A DNA stretch of 64,000 nucleotides from Bacteroidales bacterium. GTDB lineage: Bacteria; Bacteroidota; Bacteroidia; Bacteroidales; UBA932. A program made the translations under genes and the position numbers. Shown here piece by piece: positions 45,901-54,316 of the stretch. The stretch is taken from contig JAFZUX010000007.1 of assembly GCA_017618115.1 (NCBI GenBank), positions 1-64,000 on the forward strand. Direction: 5' to 3'. The first letter of the stretch is position 1; each line of letters begins with the position of its first letter. The notes beneath the pieces are model-generated. The model ran no database searches. It was not told the DNA's origin and saw nothing but the letters and a program-made list of their open reading frames with translations.

Positions 45901-46596
45901 TCCGTCTTCCTTGTTTACAAAGTGACAGTCATTGGTTGCTATACACTTGATTCCCAGTTCCTCAGAGAGTTGATACAAAACCGGATTTATTCTCTGCTGA
46001 GACTCAAACACTTCATTGCTGCGTCCCGGAATCTCACACTTGTGATTCTGAATTTCAAAGTAGAAATCATCTCCAAAGAGAGCCTTGTACCACTTGGCTG
46101 TTGAACGGGCCTCTTCCACATTTCCACGTAAAAGAGCCTGTGGTATTTCTCCTGCAAGACAGGCGCTGCAGCAGATAAGATTATCGTGATACTTTTCCAA
46201 AACCTCACGGTCTATTCTCGGACGGTTGTAGAATCCTTCCACATAGCCTATTGAGGTGAGTTTCATTAGGTTGTGATAGCCTTCAATATTCTTTGCAAGA
46301 AGAATCAGATGGTATGCGCTGCGGCGGTCCGTATATTTTTTCTTTATATGACGGCTCTCCGGTGCAACGTAAACTTCACACCCTATGATTGGCTTAAGAG
46401 TTTTGCCGCTCTTCTCCTCTGCCTTCTTAACGGCCTCCAGAAAATCCGGAACACCGTACATAACTCCGTGGTCCGTAAGAGCAATTGCAGGCATACCATA
46501 CTCTATGGCTTTTGCTGCATACTCTTCCACCTTGCCCATTCCGTCCAGAATGGAGTAGTGACTGTGAAGATGAAGGTGTACAAACGGCAGACTCAT
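42979..46596 (-). CDS. dnaE: DNA polymerase III alpha subunit
   Basis: This 1205-residue replicative polymerase contains an N-terminal PHP domain (FVHLHLHSHYSILDG, ALTDHGVMYGV). The polymerase core has GPGRGSAAGSVVAYCL, the catalytic Asp set in PDIDIDFEEERR and the later FNKSHSTCYAWIGYQTAY. A helix-hairpin-helix region, an OB-fold (FYVGGLVTEVEERLSKQNKPFA) and a C-terminal domain follow. It is full-length without an intein. It lies in a tight minus-strand run with gpmI (11 bases upstream) and the prenyltransferase. Confidence 0.98.
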   Translation of the reverse strand: MSLPFVHLHLHSHYSILDGMGKVEEYAAKAIEYGMPAIALTDHGVMYGVPDFLEAVKKAEEKSGKTLKPIIGCEVYVAPESRHIKKKYTDRRSAYHLILLAKNIEGYHNLMKLTSIGYVEGFYNRPRIDREVLEKYHDNLICCSACLAGEIPQALLRGNVEEARSTAKWYKALFGDDFYFEIQNHKCEIPGRSNEVFESQQRINPVLYQLSEELGIKCIATNDCHFVNKEDGPVHEILIGVNTRRTAENAGKMLYTQQEYFKTGEEMASLNPGHPEVIANTLEIADKIERYEINIKPILPHFELPAGFADSNDYLRHLVYEGASKRYDNILPSIRERIDFELETIRRMGFPDYFLIVHDFINHARSVGIWVGPGRGSAAGSVVAYCLTITNIDPIKYDLLFERFLNPDRISMPDIDIDFEEERRQEVYEYVEQKYGKDHVSHVVTFGTMATKQSIKDVARVENVPIPVANRLAAMIPSRRFQETVKVKDKEGKEVDEVKEYDPNFENCLKFVPDFKKEYDSSDPLIRETLHYAKDLEGTIRQSGVHACAVIIGPHNLMEHIPISTSRVIEGWISQFEGKYIEGVGMLKMDFLGLRTLSILKETKNNIKKHRGIDVDVDKIPLNDKATFRLFSKGDTIATFQFESPGMQKWLRELRPSRFEDLIAMNALYRPGPMQYIPKFVNRKNGKESIEYELPEMEEILADTYGITVYQEQVMLLSQKLAKFTKGEADTLRKAMGKKDISKMLKLEEKFLGGGSDNGFNKELLQKIWNDWKEFAKYAFNKSHSTCYAWIGYQTAYMKAHYPAEFMAANLTKQFANTKEITVLMDECRRMGLSVLGPDVNSGGVNATVTGDREIRFGLAAIKGLGSMVAEEIVQNAPYKDIFDFVERASKTNMNRKTLESLIYAGAFDSSFPQIRRDQYFAINNKGEVFLDTLLKYATDVGSMDNSVGSLFGEADEGFQLKKPEVPPVRGEMDRIAYLKRERELVGMYISSHPLSSYKFELENFCTITPGALDTMLQTSQGGQSVEGQEFYVGGLVTEVEERLSKQNKPFATFTLEDFNSGTKFTLFGQTYEQYMNYIKDGSAIIIKLKIERRRGDNTLATKTEAVRYLANVKEKGLLSLELTVPSKLITKEFRTELVDLLKESKNSSAEVVGQTPVKLKIVEEEKGFTLDYDTKFKVNVDNALLAALDKMGVSYKGNVNPALF

Positions 46597-46607
46597 AATC
46601 TCTTACA

Positions 46608-48140
46608 TTAACTTATCAAACACTTTCCCGTCATTTCTTTTGGCTGAGGAATATCCATCAGACGCAGAATTGTAGGAGCAATATCACACAGCCTTCCGTT
46701 TTCAACACTCTTCACCTCATCATCTACAACAATGAACTGAACCGGGTTGAGAGAGTGAGCTGTATTTGGAGAACCGTCCGGATTTACCGCGTAATCCGCA
46801 TTGCCGTGGTCTGCTGTAATAAGCACTGAGTAACCGTTCTCTCTGGCAACGGAAACAACCTTTCCAACCAGAGTGTCTATGCACTTGACCGCCTTTTTAA
46901 TTGCCTCATATACACCGGTATGGCCAACCATATCACCGTTTGCAAAGTTGAGAATAATCATATCCTCCTTTTTACTCTCGATAGCTTTTATCAACTTCTC
47001 CGCAACCTCCGGAGCGCTCATTTCCGGCTGCAAATCGTATGTTGCAACCTTTGGAGAGGCCACCAAAATTCTATCCTCATTCTTAAACGGCTCCTCTCTT
47101 CCGCCATTGAAGAAGAAGGTAACGTGTGCATATTTTTCCGTCTCGGCAATTCTCAACTGGTTTTTGCCCGCCTTTGCAACAACCTCACCCAAAGTGTTTT
47201 GCACATGCTCCTTATCAAAGAGAATATGCAATCCCTTAAACTCGTCATCATACGGAGTAAGGCAGCAGTAGTAGAGCGGAATGGTATGCATACCGTTCTC
47301 AGGCATATCTTTCTGAGTAAGAACACTTGTCATTTCACGCGCTCTGTCATTGCGGAAATTGAAGAAGATAACCGCATCATTTTCTCCTATTGTTGCAACA
47401 GGATTTCCCTCTTTGTCTCTGATAGAAACAGGCTTAATGAACTCATCTGTAACGCCCTCATCGTATGAGGCTTGAATAGCCTCAACGGCGGAGGTAAACC
47501 GAGCTCCCTTGCCCTCAACTAAAAGATCATACGCCTCCTTAATTCTCTCCCAACGCTTATCTCTGTCCATTGCATAAAATCTTCCGCAAACGGAAGCAAC
47601 TTTACCCGTGCTCTTTGCCATGTGCTCCTCCAGCTCCGCAACAAATCCCTTACCGCTTCTTGGGTCCGTATCTCTTCCGTCCATAAAGCAATGAACAAAA
47701 ACTTTACTAAGTCCGCACTCTTTTGCAGTATCCAAAAATGCAAACAGATGCTCCAGAGAACTGTGCACTCCGCCGCGTGAAACAAGACCCATCAGATGCA
47801 GCGCATGTGCCTGATTTTCACCATCTCCGCGAGCATAATCAAACACACCCTTTATCTCTTTGTTCTCCAGCATTTTCTTTTCACGGCACACCTTGTTAAT
47901 CTTAACAAGATCCTGGTAAACCACCCTGCCGGCACCAATGTTCAGGTGACCGACCTCAGAGTTTCCCATCTGCCCCTCCGGCAGTCCTACATCCTCTCCG
48001 CAAGCCATAAGTTCCGAGTGCGGATACTTTGCTCTCAGTGCATCAATATTCGGCTGACCCTGAGTAAATATTGCATTTGAGGAATCCTCTTTTCCAATTC
48101 CCCATCCGTCCAAAATCATTAATAAAACTTTCTTTCCCAT
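46608..48140 (-). CDS. gpmI: 2,3-bisphosphoglycerate-independent phosphoglycerate mutase
   Basis: This 510-residue, dimanganese-dependent enzyme of the alkaline phosphatase fold interconverts 3- and 2-phosphoglycerate in glycolysis. MILDGWGIG at the start holds the first metal Asp, [19 protein letters not shown] around residue 60 holds the nucleophile Ser, and ADHGNADY near residue 440 supplies the late metal ligands. Length is normal. It sits between rnr (5 bases upstream) and dnaE (11 bases downstream), a mixed-function housekeeping operon. Confidence 0.98.
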   Translation of the reverse strand: MGKKVLLMILDGWGIGKEDSSNAIFTQGQPNIDALRAKYPHSELMACGEDVGLPEGQMGNSEVGHLNIGAGRVVYQDLVKINKVCREKKMLENKEIKGVFDYARGDGENQAHALHLMGLVSRGGVHSSLEHLFAFLDTAKECGLSKVFVHCFMDGRDTDPRSGKGFVAELEEHMAKSTGKVASVCGRFYAMDRDKRWERIKEAYDLLVEGKGARFTSAVEAIQASYDEGVTDEFIKPVSIRDKEGNPVATIGENDAVIFFNFRNDRAREMTSVLTQKDMPENGMHTIPLYYCCLTPYDDEFKGLHILFDKEHVQNTLGEVVAKAGKNQLRIAETEKYAHVTFFFNGGREEPFKNEDRILVASPKVATYDLQPEMSAPEVAEKLIKAIESKKEDMIILNFANGDMVGHTGVYEAIKKAVKCIDTLVGKVVSVARENGYSVLITADHGNADYAVNPDGSPNTAHSLNPVQFIVVDDEVKSVENGRLCDIAPTILRLMDIPQPKEMTGKCLIS

Positions 48141-48145
48141 CTCTC

Positions 48146-50242
48146 TTAACTGTTAATTAACGAAAAATCAATTGTTTTCTGCTCCAATGAAGCGCGCTCT
48201 ACCTTCACGGTAACACGGTCTCCCAGCGTATATTTTTTGCCTGAAGATTTACCCTTAACGCTGTAGGTTTTCTCATCAAACTGGTAGTAATCATCCTCCA
48301 ACTCTCTGAGAGAAATCATACCCTCAATCTTCTCCGGTTCTATCTGAACATAGAGTCCCCACTCGGTAACTCCGCTTATTGTTCCCTCATAAATCTTCCC
48401 TATTCTCTCCTTCATATACTCCGCCATCTTGTACTTGATGCTAGCTCTTTCCGCCTCAGTAGCAACCTGTTCCCTCTGTGATGAATGAAGGCAGTACTCT
48501 TCAAACATCTGTTTGTCTGCACTCTTTTCTCCGGATAGATAACGGGATAAAAGACGGTGAACCATCATATCCGGATATCTTCTGATAGGAGAAGTAAAGT
48601 GTGTATAGTACTGGAATCCGAGTCCGTAGTGGCCTATATTGTTCGTTGAGTATTGTGCGCGCGCCATACATCTTAGCGCCAGAAGTTCAATGGTGTCGCA
48701 CTCCGGTTTTCCTCTGAGTTGCTCAACGAGTTTGTTCAGAGACTTTGCAAGTTGCTTAGGAGTATCCGCCGCTTCCATCTTGTAACCAAAGTGTTTTACA
48801 AAGGTCTTGAGTTCTGCAACTTTCTCCATATTAGGCTCATCGTGAATACGATAGACAAAAGTAGGAGCCTCTTTTCTTATCTCTTTTGTAACGTGAGTAG
48901 CAACCGCTTTGTTTGCCAAAAGCATAAACTCCTCAATGAGCCAGTTTGCAGATTTGGTAACCTTCTGAACAACATCTACAGGTTTTCCCGTCTCATCTAC
49001 AACCACCTTCATCTCAGGTCTTTCAAAGGAGATAGAACCTGCTTTGAATCTCTTTTTCCTCAGCACCGTTGCAATCTTATGAAGTTCTAGTACCGCCGTA
49101 ACAACCTCAGCGGAAGGAACTTTCCCTTCCGGCATCACGGGAGTATAATCCTTCATATCACCCTCTCTGTCTATAATCTGCTGTGCCTCTTCGTATGCAA
49201 AACGGAAAGAGGAGTTGATTACCGTGCGGCCGAACCACTGCTTTAAAACCCTTGCAGATGAGTCCATTTCAAAGATTGCAGAGAAGCAGAGTTTGTCTTC
49301 GTTAGGACGCAGTGAACAGAGGTTGTTGGAGAGCGCCTCCGGAAGCATAGGTATAGTTCTGTCTACAAGATAGACGCTGGTTGCCCTGGCGTATGCCTCT
49401 TTGTCCAACAGCGTTTTAGGCTTAACGTAGTATGATACGTCCGCAATATGGACACCTATCTCAAAGTTGCCGTTTTCCAGCACTTTAAATGATACCGCAT
49501 CATCAAAATCCTTAGCGTCCGCAGGGTCTATTGTAAAGATGCACTCCTTGCGCAAATCTCTTCTTCCCTCCAGATCCGTCTTTGTAATCTTAACCGGAAT
49601 CTTTGAAGCCTCGGCCTCAACCTCAGAAGGAAATTTGTAAGGAAGTCCGTACTCTGAGAGAATTGCATGCATTTCAGTGTTGTTGTCACCGGGTTTTCCG
49701 AGCACGTCAACAATCTCTCCCACAGGTGTTTGGAAGCCACGCGGAAAATCCTTAACCAGTGCCGCAACTTTAAGTCCCTGCCACTCCTTCTTTACGCTCT
49801 CCACCGGAACTTCAATATCATACGGCATGCTCTTGCTTTCAATAATTACCCACGCGTGTTTACCTGCAATCTGAAGTATACCAACGTATGGTCTTGTGCT
49901 TCTTTGAACTATGGCAATAACTTCACCCTCTTTTCCCTTGGCCTGATCCGGCTTTGTTATTGCAACTCTCACGGTATCATTATTGAGCGCACCTCTTAAT
50001 TTTCCTATCGGGATAAAAACATCTTCCCTCTCATCTTTCTTAGGAACAGCAACGCTTCCCTCCTTTGGAGCCAGTCTTACAAATCCGTATCCTCCCGATG
50101 CAATCTCCAACAGTCCCTCAACCTCTTCACAAACCCTGCGGCCTGCACCCGCAACGCCCCTTCTTTCCGCTCTTCTGCTCATTGTCAAGCCTCTTTCCTT
50201 CTTAGATTTTTTTCTATTCCTTTTTGGATTCTTTCTGCTCAT
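48146..50242 (-). CDS. rnr: Ribonuclease R
   Basis: This 698-residue 3'-5' exoribonuclease degrades structured RNA. The N-terminus is strongly basic ([17 protein letters not shown]), followed by cold-shock-like domains. The RNB catalytic core starts at [17 protein letters not shown] with the conserved Asp cluster, and the C-terminal S1 domain is at [15 protein letters not shown]. It is the first gene of the operon containing gpmI, dnaE and the prenyltransferase. A TAAATTTG -7 box lies about 25 bases upstream. The Lys/Arg-rich head is longer than in some relatives; Met21 is an alternative start. Confidence 0.95.
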   Translation of the reverse strand: MSRKNPKRNRKKSKKERGLTMSRRAERRGVAGAGRRVCEEVEGLLEIASGGYGFVRLAPKEGSVAVPKKDEREDVFIPIGKLRGALNNDTVRVAITKPDQAKGKEGEVIAIVQRSTRPYVGILQIAGKHAWVIIESKSMPYDIEVPVESVKKEWQGLKVAALVKDFPRGFQTPVGEIVDVLGKPGDNNTEMHAILSEYGLPYKFPSEVEAEASKIPVKITKTDLEGRRDLRKECIFTIDPADAKDFDDAVSFKVLENGNFEIGVHIADVSYYVKPKTLLDKEAYARATSVYLVDRTIPMLPEALSNNLCSLRPNEDKLCFSAIFEMDSSARVLKQWFGRTVINSSFRFAYEEAQQIIDREGDMKDYTPVMPEGKVPSAEVVTAVLELHKIATVLRKKRFKAGSISFERPEMKVVVDETGKPVDVVQKVTKSANWLIEEFMLLANKAVATHVTKEIRKEAPTFVYRIHDEPNMEKVAELKTFVKHFGYKMEAADTPKQLAKSLNKLVEQLRGKPECDTIELLALRCMARAQYSTNNIGHYGLGFQYYTHFTSPIRRYPDMMVHRLLSRYLSGEKSADKQMFEEYCLHSSQREQVATEAERASIKYKMAEYMKERIGKIYEGTISGVTEWGLYVQIEPEKIEGMISLRELEDDYYQFDEKTYSVKGKSSGKKYTLGDRVTVKVERASLEQKTIDFSLINS

Positions 50243-50263
50243 AAAATTTTTGCTATAACCTTA

Positions 50264-50271
50264 CAAATTTA
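50264..50271 (-). promoter_or_regulatory. Likely -7 element of the rnr operon
   Basis: TAAATTTG on the minus strand lies 21 bases before the rnr start. The -33 region overlaps the secDF terminator and has no clear TTTG. Confidence 0.45.
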
Positions 50272-50273
50272 AT

Positions 50274-50316
50274 AAAAAAAAAAAAGAGGGGGTGGCCGCT
50301 AAGCCATCCCCCCTCT
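50274..50316 (-). terminator. Terminator of secDF
   Basis: A G/C-rich stem (50316-50303 with 50296-50285, slightly asymmetric) has a 6-base loop and is followed on the minus strand by an uninterrupted T run of at least ten bases. It lies 19 bases after the secDF stop. Confidence 0.9.
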
Positions 50317-50334
50317 TAAAACTGAGTTTCAACT

Positions 50335-53300
50335 CTACTTTTTAACAACCTTCTCAACCTTCTTTTTGTTGATGTCGTACATGATTGGAGTTGCAACGAA
50401 TACAGATGAGAATGTACCCACAATAACTCCAACTGCAAGTGCTACTGCAAATCCGCGGATAGTGTCACCGCCAAAGATTGCAATTGCCAGCAATACAACC
50501 AATGTTGTTCCGGAAGTGTTGAAAGTTCTTGCCAGTGTGCTGTTTACAGCGCCGTTGATATTCTCCTTAAGAGATCTCTTTGGATAGAGTTTCTTATACT
50601 CACGGATACGGTCAAAGATAACCACGGTATCGTTAATAGAGTAACCGATGATTGTCAATACCGCAGCAATGAATGTCTGATCTACATCCAATGAGAACGG
50701 CAGAATACCGGTAAATATTGAGTAGAAGCCAATCACAATAATTGCATCGTGAGCCAAAGCTGCAATACCGCCGGCACCCCAGGACCAGTTGGAGAAACGT
50801 CCTGCAATGTAGAGGAAGATTGCAATAAGGGCAATTACTACAGCGTAGGTTCCCTTTCTCTTCATATCGTTTGCAATGGTAGGTCCAACCTTATCTGAAC
50901 TTACAATTCCGTTAGGGTTGTCTACTGTTGTTGTAAACTGCTCCTGAGTAAGAGGAGTCTCAAAGAAACCCTTCAAAGCGTTGTAGAGTTTACCCTCAAC
51001 CTCCTGATCAACCTCCTGAGAGTTGTCATTAATCTTGTACTTGGTAGTTACCTTCATCTGGCTGCCTGAACCAAACTGCTTAACCTCAACGCTCTCACCA
51101 AACTCTGCAACGGCAGCCTTACGAACATCGTCTGCAGAAACCATCTTGTCAAATCTCAAAACATAGGTACGACCTCCGGTGAAATCTACACCGTAAGTGA
51201 AGCCCTTTGTAAAGATGAAACCGAGGCAGGTGATAATCACTGCAAGAGCAATTACATATGTGGTCTTCCTCAGACCGATGAAGTCTATCTTTGTGTTTGT
51301 AAGGAAGTTGCGAGTTACCTTGCCCTCAAATGTAATGTTCTTGTTTCTAGAGAGACGACCCTCAAAGTACAATCTTGTGATGAAGATTGAAGTGATGAGT
51401 GAGGTTACAATACCAAGAATCAAAGTGGTTGCGAATCCCTGAATAGGACCTGTACCGAATACTGCCAGTACAATACCTACGATGATGGTGGTAATGTTAC
51501 CGTCCAAAATTGCTGAGTAAGCGTTGTTGTAACCGTCCTTTATAGCAAGTCTTAACTGCTTACCGCTTCTAAGTTCCTCTTTGATACGCTCATAAATGAT
51601 GACGTTGGAGTCTACCGCCATACCCAAAGTAAGTACCAGACCGGCAATACCAGGGAGTGTAAGTACAGCACCCATTGAAACGAGAGATCCGAGAAGGAAT
51701 ACCACGTTGCAAATCAGAGCAATACAAGCAGCAACACCTGCGCCTCTGTAGAAGAAGAGCATGTAAAGGAGAACCAGTATGAATGCAATCAGGAATGAAA
51801 TCATACCTGAGTTGATAGACTCCTGTCCCAATGAAGGACCTACAACCTGCTCCTGAAGAATAGTTGCCGGTGCAGGAAGTTTACCGGACTTGAGAACGTT
51901 TGCAAGGTCTGTTGCCTCATCAATAGTGAAACGTCCGTCAATCAGTGAATTACCGCCGGTAATCTCATTCTTTACGGTTGGATAAGAGTAAGCCATTCCG
52001 TCCAATACAACGGCAATGCTTCTCTTAATGTTGTCTGCGGTAAGTCTTGCCCAGGTCTTTGCACCCTCAGGGTTCATAGACATGCTTACGCCAGGAAGTC
52101 CGCCGCTCTGCTGATACGAGATGCTTGCATCTGTAATGCAGCTTCCGTCCAGAGGAGCCTTACCGTCTCTGGATGAGTTCTTTATAGCTATCAGAGCGTA
52201 GTAAGTATCTGCATCGTCTACAGCCTTAACCGTCCACATAGGAACCAGGTCTGCAGGAAGAACGGCCTTAACCTGAGGCATGCTCAGATACTTGTTAATC
52301 ATTGCAGTATCCTTGTAATGAGCACGTCCCATCTCAGGACCCGGAGCAATATTGCCCTGGTAAACCTGAGGACGGAGGAGATAGAGCAGTGGATGCTGCT
52401 TAGCAAAAGCAACCTCATCCTGTGAGAGTGAGTCTGTTGCGCTAATCTCCTGCTTAATCATCTCTGCTATGCTGGTAGAGTCTTTGGTAACCGCTACGCT
52501 GTCCTCAACTGCAGCCTCGGCAGCGTTCATATCTCTTAACAAAGCGTCTGCCTGTGTGAGAGCACCGTAAACCTCACTGCCCTCAAATGTAGGCCAGAAC
52601 TCCAATGAAGCAGTTCCCTGGAGAAGCTTTCTAACACGCTCAGGCTCCTTAACACCAGGAAGTTCCACAAGAATTCTTCCGGAGTTACCGAGTTTCTGAA
52701 TGTTAGGAGAAGTTACACCAAAGCGGTCAATACGGCTGCGGAGCACGTTGAATGAGTTGGAGATTGCACTCTCTGCCTCCTTGCGGATGATTGAGATAAC
52801 CTCCTCATTTGAGGTCTCTGGAGTGATTCTGTCTCTCATCTCGTATGTTCCAAAGATGGTAGAGAGTCTCTGGGTAGGAGCAACCTCATCCCATGCCTGC
52901 TTAAAGAGGGTGATAAAATCCTGACGGCTAGTCACTTCTCTCTCAGTTGCAAGGTTGAGGGCCTTTGTAAACTCCTCGCTCTGGTTATTGTTGGCAAGAG
53001 CCTTGACCAAATCCCTGAGCTGAACCTGCATCATTACGTTCATACCTCCCTTCAGGTCCAAACCAAGTTTGATCTCCTTCTCTTTTACATCCTTATAAGT
53101 GTATCCGAGATAGACCTTCTTTGCTGTGATTGAATCTAGGTAATATCTGTTTTTAACTTTCTGAAGTGAGTCTAGATAGAAAGCCTTGTTCAGGTCTGAC
53201 ACCTGTGCGAACTCAGGTTTATTCTTCTCTATCTCAACAGCTTTGGCTGCAAACGCCTCCGCCTTCTTCTCCTGATTTCTTGTTACAAACGTGAATGACA

Positions 53301-53364
53301 ACTGGTACAAACACGCCAGCGCAATCAGGATTGCCAATGCTCTAAAGAGTCCTTTGTTTTGCAT
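50335..53364 (-). CDS. secDF: SecDF fusion, protein export subunit
   Basis: This 1009-residue protein joins SecD and SecF in one chain, as is usual in Bacteroidetes. The SecD part has the conserved LGLDLKGGMNVMMQV, the P1 periplasmic domain and a six-helix membrane block with TLGMAVDSNVIIYERIKEEL. The SecF part begins near GVDFTGGRTYVLRFDK and ends with the block containing TIIGYSINDTVVIFDRIRE. The complex uses the proton gradient to pull proteins out of the SecYEG channel. It is monocistronic with its own promoter region and terminator. Confidence 0.97.
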   Translation of the reverse strand: MQNKGLFRALAILIALACLYQLSFTFVTRNQEKKAEAFAAKAVEIEKNKPEFAQVSDLNKAFYLDSLQKVKNRYYLDSITAKKVYLGYTYKDVKEKEIKLGLDLKGGMNVMMQVQLRDLVKALANNNQSEEFTKALNLATEREVTSRQDFITLFKQAWDEVAPTQRLSTIFGTYEMRDRITPETSNEEVISIIRKEAESAISNSFNVLRSRIDRFGVTSPNIQKLGNSGRILVELPGVKEPERVRKLLQGTASLEFWPTFEGSEVYGALTQADALLRDMNAAEAAVEDSVAVTKDSTSIAEMIKQEISATDSLSQDEVAFAKQHPLLYLLRPQVYQGNIAPGPEMGRAHYKDTAMINKYLSMPQVKAVLPADLVPMWTVKAVDDADTYYALIAIKNSSRDGKAPLDGSCITDASISYQQSGGLPGVSMSMNPEGAKTWARLTADNIKRSIAVVLDGMAYSYPTVKNEITGGNSLIDGRFTIDEATDLANVLKSGKLPAPATILQEQVVGPSLGQESINSGMISFLIAFILVLLYMLFFYRGAGVAACIALICNVVFLLGSLVSMGAVLTLPGIAGLVLTLGMAVDSNVIIYERIKEELRSGKQLRLAIKDGYNNAYSAILDGNITTIIVGIVLAVFGTGPIQGFATTLILGIVTSLITSIFITRLYFEGRLSRNKNITFEGKVTRNFLTNTKIDFIGLRKTTYVIALAVIITCLGFIFTKGFTYGVDFTGGRTYVLRFDKMVSADDVRKAAVAEFGESVEVKQFGSGSQMKVTTKYKINDNSQEVDQEVEGKLYNALKGFFETPLTQEQFTTTVDNPNGIVSSDKVGPTIANDMKRKGTYAVVIALIAIFLYIAGRFSNWSWGAGGIAALAHDAIIVIGFYSIFTGILPFSLDVDQTFIAAVLTIIGYSINDTVVIFDRIREYKKLYPKRSLKENINGAVNSTLARTFNTSGTTLVVLLAIAIFGGDTIRGFAVALAVGVIVGTFSSVFVATPIMYDINKKKVEKVVKK

Positions 53365-53393
53365 TTTTTAATTACAGTTTTGATAATAGGCCG

Positions 53394-53401
53394 CAAATTT
53401 A
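53394..53401 (-). promoter_or_regulatory. Likely -7 element of secDF
   Basis: TAAATTTG on the minus strand lies 29 bases before the start codon. A TTTG at 53421-53418 is only 16 bases away, shorter than usual. Confidence 0.4.
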
Positions 53402-53437
53402 CAATTTTTCCATTTACCAAATATCGGTTTAGCTGAA

Positions 53438-54088
53438 TTATTTTATTATTGTGAACAAAAAAATGGGGTCTCCTACTTTCTTAACTGCCTCTATTGGAAT
53501 GTCCTTTCCGTTTAACAGCCAACGAGCTGTATGAACTATTGGAGAAATCTCTGTAGTCGCTGAATATAGGCCGGAATCTATCCACTTAATTGTATCGTTA
53601 TAGGAAACAAAAAATGTCAAGATATCTCGTCCTCCATCTCCCCAGTTGATTGTAAAGGATGTTTCAATATCTTCTTTTGATTTTGGAACTTTAAAAGTAA
53701 AAGCTATATAACAACGATTCAAACTAATCTGACTTGGTGTATAGTATATAGATGCAAAGAAGTTTTGAACATACGAAACTGAGCCCCAAAGATAATGGTT
53801 TCCAGAATGGACTTTATTATCATCCATGTCTAACATTAAAAGGTCGTATTTGTTGCCATTATAATCTATGGTTGTTCCTCTGAAAAAATCATTAAAATTT
53901 CCAAAAACGGGATGTTTTGCTAAAAGATCTTCTCCGTTTTCATTAACAACATTAAACATGAGACGAAGGTATTCCCCCCCAATTAATCTTTCTTCAGGAT
54001 CTTTTACCTCATCAGACTTGTCACAGGAAAAAAGCAATGAAGTAAATAATACAGCCGCCAAATAAAAAGTCTTAATAAACCATTTCAT
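53438..54088 (-). CDS. Lipoprotein of unknown function
   Basis: This 216-residue protein starts at the ATG at 54088, where MKWFIKTFYLAAVLFTSLLFSC gives a lipoprotein signal ending at Cys22. A longer frame begins upstream but would bury the signal. The mature part is beta-rich (LRLMFNVVNENGEDL, FTINWGDGGRDILTFFV), with a layout recalling the small DUF5034/DUF5035-type exported proteins of Bacteroidales, but I cannot assign it. It is AT-rich. A possible 24-residue membrane peptide is encoded 50 bases upstream on the same strand and would share its transcript. Nothing nearby points to a function. Confidence 0.65.
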   Translation of the reverse strand: MKWFIKTFYLAAVLFTSLLFSCDKSDEVKDPEERLIGGEYLRLMFNVVNENGEDLLAKHPVFGNFNDFFRGTTIDYNGNKYDLLMLDMDDNKVHSGNHYLWGSVSYVQNFFASIYYTPSQISLNRCYIAFTFKVPKSKEDIETSFTINWGDGGRDILTFFVSYNDTIKWIDSGLYSATTEISPIVHTARWLLNGKDIPIEAVKKVGDPIFLFTIIK

Positions 54089-54138
54089 AATACTAATTAT
54101 CCTTTCTATTAAAATGATGAAACCAAAGAACGGGCTGA

Positions 54139-54213
54139 TTATATGTTGTAGAACCAACGGTAAAAGATAAAGGCAGAAATGAGTAATAATGAGAATAAAA
54201 GAAAATGTTTCAT
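54139..54213 (-). CDS. Possible 24-residue membrane peptide
   Basis: On the minus strand an ATG at 54213 opens a 24-codon frame, MKHFLLFSLLLISAF followed by a short aromatic, basic end (FYRWFYN) and a TAA stop at 54139. It is a single hydrophobic span with a positive N-terminus. A TAAATTTG -7 element lies 19 bases upstream, so this is the first frame on the transcript and has a leader of about 13 bases. It could be a membrane microprotein or a leader peptide for the lipoprotein gene after it. No family is known to me. Confidence 0.35.
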   Translation of the reverse strand: MKHFLLFSLLLISAFIFYRWFYNI

Positions 54214-54232
54214 ACTAGGTTTTATCTGAAGG

Positions 54233-54240
54233 CAAATTTA
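54233..54240 (-). promoter_or_regulatory. -7 element for the small peptide and lipoprotein
   Basis: TAAATTTG on the minus strand, back to back with the promoter of the PD40/SPOR gene; their upstream elements share the AT-rich 54241-54270 region. The -33 is weak. Confidence 0.45.
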
Positions 54241-54246
54241 CAATTT

Positions 54247-54278
54247 TTTCGTAAAAAATAAACTATTTCATACCTTTG
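54247..54278 (+). promoter_or_regulatory. Promoter of the PD40/SPOR gene
   Basis: TTTC (54247-54250), 20 bases, then TACCTTTG (54271-54278) fits the Bacteroidetes pattern, about 38 bases before the ATG. Confidence 0.55.
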
Positions 54279-54316
54279 TTACAGCCATTTGGCTCCCTTT
54301 TGAAAAGAGCAAAGAG

